Below are positions 13,806 to 18,379 of a stretch of DNA of 18,379 bases, one piece after another. The stretch comes from JBBQSU01 sp038234815 (GTDB taxonomy: Bacteria; Planctomycetota; Phycisphaerae; Tepidisphaerales; Tepidisphaeraceae): NCBI GenBank assembly GCA_038234815.1, contig JBBQSU010000074.1, forward strand, positions 1-18,379. Direction: 5' to 3'. Every line of letters begins with the position of its first letter. Positions within the stretch are counted from its first letter, which is position 1. The position numbers and the translations under genes are program-made. The notes below the pieces were generated by a model. It was not told the origin of the DNA and made no database searches. It worked only from the letters and a program-made list of their open reading frames with translations.

Positions 13806-15014
13806 TCAAAAAGGCGCGCTGGATTTCTGCCTCATCTGGTGTTGGTAGCTCGTGCCGCGCCACTCCACCTTCTTGGTATAGCACATGACGATCGCCTTGA
13901 TCTGAATGATCACCAAAATGACCAGCGAAACAGGGAAAGACAGCGCATTTAATGGGGAATTTCCACTCCACCGGTAAATACATCCCAGCCCCGCCAGCAT
14001 GATGCCGACGTGCACCGTCGCCGCCGTCAGCCAGCGTTCGCCGGTCAGTCCGACGTCAGAGACGCGCAGCAGGCCATAGGCCATCGCAGCGAACCATGAA
14101 AAGCAGCAGATGACGACAAAACTCAGGGCCGCGAGCGTGCGCCAAGGACTGCCCACTCGGGCGGCGTAATAAATGCGGCTCCATCCGCGGATGATGGATT
14201 TCAGCGAACTGTACATCCGCACGGAACACACGGCATTTCCCCAACTCACCCGGGGGCGGAATCCCAACTGCTTCACCAGGTGCGCGATCTCCACGTCCTC
14301 GCAATACCGGTCCTTCACCGCCTCGTGGCCACCAAAGGCGTCGTACGCCGTTCGCCGAATCAAGAGGTATTGACCGTTGGCAAAAGCGATTTTTTTCAGA
14401 CGATTATTGTTGCTGAGCGCGATGAGATACATCGCCGAGGCCGCAGCACCGGCCAACGGGATGACCGTGCTTTCCCAAATGGTGTGACATTCCAGCCGGG
14501 GCAAGAGCGTCACCAGGTCATAATGACGGCCCTCGGCGATCGAAACCGTCTGATGCAGGGCATCGGGTTCCAGCAGGACATCGGAATCGACAAAACAAAG
14601 CCACGCGCCTTGGGCGTACTTGGCACCGGTCCACAGGGCGTTGTTTTTTCCGGTCCATCCCTCCCCCAGAGTGCCGTCCTGAATATGCAGCACCTGCATT
14701 CTGGGGTTGGTCTCCGCCATTTCATCCATCACCTTTCCCGTTTCGTCGGTGCTGCGATCGTCAATGGCGATCAGGTTGAAATCGGGATAGTTCTGGTCGA
14801 GAATCGACTGCAGGCAGGACCGGATACGCTGGCCCTCGTCCTTGGCCGGCACCAGCACCGTGACCTTAGGCGGATTGGCCGGCAGCTTGCGCCCGGGCTT
14901 CAGCAGCATCATCTTGTGCCGCCCGATGGTGATGGAAAAAACGAAAAAGGCCCACGCCAGCGGGCCGGCCAACAGATAGACGATGAACAGCAGATGCTCC
15001 ACGTTTCGGATCAT
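13806..15014 (-). CDS. Membrane family 2 glycosyltransferase, HpnB/CrtQ-like
   Basis: A 402-residue GT2 enzyme anchored by an N-terminal helix (about 8-30) and C-terminal helices at about 293-316, 330-347 and 357-378. The catalytic domain lies between: VTVLVPAKDEG (51-61), AIDDRSTD (83-90), GEGWTGKNNAL (117-127), FVDSDV (141-146, the metal-binding D-x-D), RYCEDVEIA (236-244) and RGWSRIYYA (276-284), which takes the place of the Q-x-x-R-W motif. The GW-x-GK motif and the C-terminal WRGTSY segment are typical of the hopanoid-associated HpnB and carotenoid glycosyltransferase group. No hopanoid or carotenoid genes are in the window, so the lipid acceptor is unknown. ATG 15014 is preferred to an upstream in-frame TTG at 15038. 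The first gene of the GT2-mutarotase-SDR unit, divergent from the DUF6785-like gene across 56 bases. Confidence 0.88.
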   Translation of the reverse strand: MIRNVEHLLFIVYLLAGPLAWAFFVFSITIGRHKMMLLKPGRKLPANPPKVTVLVPAKDEGQRIRSCLQSILDQNYPDFNLIAIDDRSTDETGKVMDEMAETNPRMQVLHIQDGTLGEGWTGKNNALWTGAKYAQGAWLCFVDSDVLLEPDALHQTVSIAEGRHYDLVTLLPRLECHTIWESTVIPLAGAAASAMYLIALSNNNRLKKIAFANGQYLLIRRTAYDAFGGHEAVKDRYCEDVEIAHLVKQLGFRPRVSWGNAVCSVRMYSSLKSIIRGWSRIYYAARVGSPWRTLAALSFVVICCFSWFAAMAYGLLRVSDVGLTGERWLTAATVHVGIMLAGLGCIYRWSGNSPLNALSFPVSLVILVIIQIKAIVMCYTKKVEWRGTSYQHQMRQKSSAPF

Positions 15015-15070
15015 CGCTGGATCATACGCCTCGAGCAAGTGTCAGGAGCCTATCGGAGCATTGGATCACG

Positions 15071-17134
15071 ATGAGCAAAATAGCCGCACCGCTCCAAGGT
15101 CTGATGGACGACCAAACCCCGCCGGCATCCGGCATCACCTGGCGCAGCCTCGTCACCGGCACACTCGGCGTGCTGCTGGTCTGCGGACTGACCCCCTTCA
15201 ACGAATACGTCGTCGATAACACGCCGATGGTCGGCAGTTATTTTCCCGTCGCGCTCACATTCTTTTTCTTCATCCTGATCGTCTGTATCAACGCCCCGCT
15301 GCACCGTTTGGCCCCGCGAATGGCGATTCGATCCCCCGAACTGGCGGTCATCATGCTGATGATGCTCGTCGCCTGCTGCATCCCCACGCAGGGCATGATG
15401 CGCGCCTTCCTGCCCACAATGGTCTGGCCGTTTTACCTGGGTCGCGGCGAGCCGCGGTTCTGGGAGACGTTTCTCAATCTCCACCTGCCCGGGTGGCTTT
15501 TTCCGGTTCAATCGCTCGCGGACGGCCGAACCGATCCGGTCGTCATGGATTTCTATAACCGCCTGCCTCCCGGCGGGGCCGTGCCTTATAACCTGTGGGT
15601 GAGGCCGATCATCGGCTGGGGCGTATTCGTCGGCGGGATGGTGCTGACGCTGGTCTCACTCGCATGGCTGGTCCGCGAGCAGTGGGCCGTTAATGAGCGC
15701 CTCCCCTTCCCCCTGGCCCAGCTCGAACTGGCACTGATCGAGGCTCCCGCTCCCGGAAAATCCCTCAATTCGCTCTTCAGCAGCCGCCTTTTCTGGGCCG
15801 CCATGACTGCGGTCTTCGTCTTCGAGAGCCTGGCCGCGCTGAACCAGTATTTCCCCAAATATTTTCCCCCAATTCCGCGGAATTATGACCTCCGCAATAT
15901 CATGACGCAGGAGCCTTGGACCTACATCAGCGACAGCATTAAGCGGAATTCCATCTTCTTCACCTTCGTCGGTCTGACGTACTTCATCCAGTCCAAGGCC
16001 GCGTTCAGCCTCTGGGGGGTCTGGTTCTTCATGCAGCTCATCAACATGGAATTCCGGGTGATGGGCAGTGAAATGCCCGGCGGGGCCTGGTCCGACCAGC
16101 ACCTCGGTGCTTCACTGGTGTTTGTGCTGGGCGTTTTTTTGATCGGCCGGCAACACTGGGCGAGGGTGATTCGGCACACCATCTCGGGCCTTTCGCCGAG
16201 CGAACGCAAGCGCGGGCAACCTTCCTATCGCGCGCCATTTCTGCTCATGCTCCTGGGGCTGGCCACCATGATCGTCTGGTTGCTGGTGGTGGGCGCGCAG
16301 TGGTGGGTCGCGGGCCTGATCGTCAGCTGTGCCCTGCTATCGCACTTTGTCACCACGCGGGTCGTTGCCGAAACCGGCCTCCCCATTTTCCGCGCCAACA
16401 TCGTGCCCAATCCCGTGGTCAATCATATCCCCATCACCAGCTTCACCGGGCGCGATATCTACTTTCTGGGCACAACCTTCATGGACGTTGGCGCCTTCAC
16501 GGCCAGCCAAAGTTCCATGAACTTCAGCCTGCACGGCCTGCGCGTGGCCGACGTCTCAGGACTGACGCGTACCTCAAAGCAGCGCTGGGGCATTGCCGCA
16601 GTCATCACATGGGCTTTGGTATTCGGAGTCATTGTCTGCGCCATTTCATCGCTTCGATGTTATTACAGCTACGCCCTCACGCTCGATCCCTTGAATCCCA
16701 CCATGATCAACCAGCATTGCCTAGAAGCCCGCCCGCGGGCCGAGGTGGTAAATGCGCTGAATCAATGGTCTGACCACAGGCAGGCCAGCACCACCGGATA
16801 CAGTACCGGCGTGCAAGTGAGCATTGGCGTGGGGGTGGCGGCGGTTTTGCAGGCGTCCACCTGGCTCTTTGCCTGGTGGCCCATCCAACCCGTCGGCTAT
16901 ATCGTCGGCACTGGCCAATACATGGACTGGGTTTGGTTTAGCGTGATGCTGGGATGGCTGGCCAAGGTGATCATTGTCCGCTTCGGTGGCCCGCGGATGT
17001 TCCTTCAGGCCCGCCCGGCCTTTGTCGGCATGATCGTCGGGGAAACCATGGCCGGCGGAATCTGGCTGGCAATCAACCTGATCCTGGCCGCTGCGGGCAA
17101 CCCACAAATTCCCGTCAAGCTTCTGCCCAATTAG
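15071..17134 (+). CDS. Large polytopic membrane protein, DUF6785/DUF6784 type
   Basis: A 687-residue integral membrane protein with a dozen or more hydrophobic segments, for example about 25-45, 55-76, 90-107, 176-200, 238-256, 345-360, 388-410, 413-428, 506-527, 583-606, 619-638 and 650-676. Hydrophilic parts carry family-like segments: NERLPFPLAQLE (208-219), RDIYFLGTTFMDVGAF (461-476) and GTGQYMDWVWFSV (613-625). The general look, including NERLPFPLAQ, recalls oligopeptide transporter (OPT)-like proteins. I associate this protein with the DUF6785 plus DUF6784 family of planctomycetes and verrucomicrobia. Transport is inferred; no substrate or mechanism is known to me. The ATG at 15071 has only a weak ribosome binding site. 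It stands alone, divergent from the GT2 operon and convergent with the DUF4139 gene 13 bases away. Confidence 0.75.
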   Translation: MSKIAAPLQGLMDDQTPPASGITWRSLVTGTLGVLLVCGLTPFNEYVVDNTPMVGSYFPVALTFFFFILIVCINAPLHRLAPRMAIRSPELAVIMLMMLVACCIPTQGMMRAFLPTMVWPFYLGRGEPRFWETFLNLHLPGWLFPVQSLADGRTDPVVMDFYNRLPPGGAVPYNLWVRPIIGWGVFVGGMVLTLVSLAWLVREQWAVNERLPFPLAQLELALIEAPAPGKSLNSLFSSRLFWAAMTAVFVFESLAALNQYFPKYFPPIPRNYDLRNIMTQEPWTYISDSIKRNSIFFTFVGLTYFIQSKAAFSLWGVWFFMQLINMEFRVMGSEMPGGAWSDQHLGASLVFVLGVFLIGRQHWARVIRHTISGLSPSERKRGQPSYRAPFLLMLLGLATMIVWLLVVGAQWWVAGLIVSCALLSHFVTTRVVAETGLPIFRANIVPNPVVNHIPITSFTGRDIYFLGTTFMDVGAFTASQSSMNFSLHGLRVADVSGLTRTSKQRWGIAAVITWALVFGVIVCAISSLRCYYSYALTLDPLNPTMINQHCLEARPRAEVVNALNQWSDHRQASTTGYSTGVQVSIGVGVAAVLQASTWLFAWWPIQPVGYIVGTGQYMDWVWFSVMLGWLAKVIIVRFGGPRMFLQARPAFVGMIVGETMAGGIWLAINLILAAAGNPQIPVKLLPN

Positions 17135-17147
17135 ACACTTTTTCCTA

Positions 17148-18379
17148 CTAATCCAATTTCGCGCTCTCAAGGGTCACATTGCTTTGCTTTTCAATTAGGC
17201 CGTGTCGCGTGATGACCTCATAGCGATGGTCCTTTTTTTCGCCGGGCTGCACCGTGCTGGAAAATTTCACCGTGCGATAGTCAAAAAGCGACGGCTGGAG
17301 CGCGCTGCGGAACGTCACGTCGCCGTTAAACGATCGTTCGATTTCGATGTCGATGGGCTTGGGCGTGTAGTTTCGAAGGCGCTGGGTGAACAGCTCGTGA
17401 TCGGCCCAACCGGTGACCGTGGAATTGATGTTGATGCGCACCGCGCCGTCATCAACGCGCCGGGAAATCTGCCCGGCTCCCCAGCTCATCCAGATGTTGT
17501 CCCGCCAGCTTTTCAGCTTAATCAGCTCGAACACCACTTCTGGATCCACCCCGAGATTCATCTCAATCTTTTCGCCAATAGGAATGTATTTGATCGGCAC
17601 CGCCGACAGGAAGCTCAACCCGTCGTGGCCATTGTCCCGCAACACGCGCACCGTTCCATCGGGCAAGGGGCTTTGGCCCAGCTTGGATTCCTTGTTGTTC
17701 GTCAGCAGATACATCCGAACAAATTCCTCGCCGTATTCACGCGGGCGATATCGATACTGAATCTTGAACGGCGCTTTGTCGGCCTCGATCGCGCGCATGC
17801 GTTTGGACCATCCCGTCGGCACGGTCTCGGTCCCCTCGATCGTAAAAATGAAATACTCGCTCAAACCGGTCTTGATGACTTCCTTTTCTTTTAGTTGCTC
17901 TGCAGCTTGGACCATGGCTCCCAGGGCCATGGCTTTTCCACCGTCCGATTTGACCGTTTTTTGCAACACCTCGGTTCCATCTTTGTCGTAGTTCAGCACT
18001 ACGGGTACCGCGTCAAGAGATCGCAACCGGCCGCGCAGGGCTAATTCCTGGATCTTCTCCACCAGGTTGATCGTCCCCACCACCAGCCGCACCTGCGCAT
18101 TCTCATAGTCCTCCCCGCTGTTGTTCTGTACACGCACAAAACCATCCAGGTGCAGCGAATCCTCGGCCACGTTCGCAATCGCAACGTAATCCGCCTGCCA
18201 GGTGATCCCGCTGGTGAAATAGGTGATCTGGATCGTCGCCTCACCGTCAAAATCGCTCTGCACGTTCCAATACAACATCTGCGGCTTGGCATGGGGATAG
18301 GTCGTGTCCACCACGCTGAGCTTTTCAGGCTGGGTCAAAAATTTCAGTTCGACCGACGTCGGATCGATCAGCGTATTGG
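17148..18379 (-). CDS. DUF4139 domain protein, start beyond the right edge
   Basis: The open frame reaches the window edge without a stop, so only the C-terminal 409 residues are seen; an internal TTG at 18338 is not the start. The visible part opens with a DPTSVEL segment, then AKPQMLYWNVQSDFDGEAT and YFTSGITWQADYVAI. The last of these is the hallmark of DUF4139, whose members read 'Y...G..W.A.Y'. The middle (GFVRVQNNSGEDYENAQVRL) and the beta-rich C-terminal half, ending TRHGLIEKQSNVTLESAKLD, also fit. The family often carries an N-terminal DUF4140 part and a signal peptide, which would lie outside the window. Full-length homologues are probably exported. Function is not established. The gene ends 13 bases from the convergent DUF6785-like gene; I see no terminator hairpin between them. 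Confidence 0.85.
   Translation of the reverse strand, partial: NTLIDPTSVELKFLTQPEKLSVVDTTYPHAKPQMLYWNVQSDFDGEATIQITYFTSGITWQADYVAIANVAEDSLHLDGFVRVQNNSGEDYENAQVRLVVGTINLVEKIQELALRGRLRSLDAVPVVLNYDKDGTEVLQKTVKSDGGKAMALGAMVQAAEQLKEKEVIKTGLSEYFIFTIEGTETVPTGWSKRMRAIEADKAPFKIQYRYRPREYGEEFVRMYLLTNNKESKLGQSPLPDGTVRVLRDNGHDGLSFLSAVPIKYIPIGEKIEMNLGVDPEVVFELIKLKSWRDNIWMSWGAGQISRRVDDGAVRININSTVTGWADHELFTQRLRNYTPKPIDIEIERSFNGDVTFRSALQPSLFDYRTVKFSSTVQPGEKKDHRYEVITRHGLIEKQSNVTLESAKLD

Noticed and set aside
14280..15074. 264-codon open frame on the plus strand
   Set aside because: Antisense to the membrane GT2 with intact catalytic motifs.

Overview
The window looks like chromosomal DNA of a moderately GC-rich Gram-negative-type bacterium. 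The protein families point to the Planctomycetota: a DUF6785/DUF6784-type membrane protein, a GT2 plus DUF2304 pair, a GT9 heptosyltransferase-like enzyme, and a large secreted protein of short beta repeats with a HEAT-like tail. A Phycisphaerae-like member would fit, but the phylum call is an inference from family content and not from a marker gene.

Layout. Positions 1 to about 2200 are gene-poor. They hold one convincing small gene (DUF2726, minus strand), a possible relic behind it, and non-coding DNA ending in two related palindromes that flank an AT-rich, promoter-like core. From about 2200 to 5032 a plus-strand operon follows: a doubtful leader ORF, a GT2 polyprenyl-phosphate-type glycosyltransferase, DUF2304 and a degenerate DUF3179 membrane protein. 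From 5044 to 15014 everything is on the minus strand. In transcription order this is a membrane GT2 (HpnB/CrtQ-like), a hexose-6-phosphate mutarotase, an SDR oxidoreductase, a secreted repeat protein, a GT9 heptosyltransferase-like enzyme, an ABC ATPase, a ten-helix FtsX-type permease and a small two-helix membrane protein. At 15071 a divergent plus-strand gene encodes a large polytopic DUF6785-type protein. A DUF4139 protein on the minus strand meets it tail to tail and runs off the right edge.

How the genes may work together. The theme is cell-envelope glycan or glycolipid work: two GT2 enzymes, one GT9 enzyme, a sugar-phosphate mutarotase, and a LolCDE/MacB-like ABC system that could move lipoproteins or lipids. 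Close spacing supports three transcription units: GT2-DUF2304-DUF3179, GT2-mutarotase-SDR, and ATPase-permease-DUF2892. A joint pathway is inference.

I found no RNA genes, CRISPR array, complete insertion sequence or phage genes. I cannot point to a clearly new biological system. The best leads are the paired palindromes with an 11-bp phased repeat upstream of the glycosyltransferase operon, the six-repeat secreted protein, the DUF3179 protein lacking its family's cysteine motif, and the large polytopic protein of unknown function.
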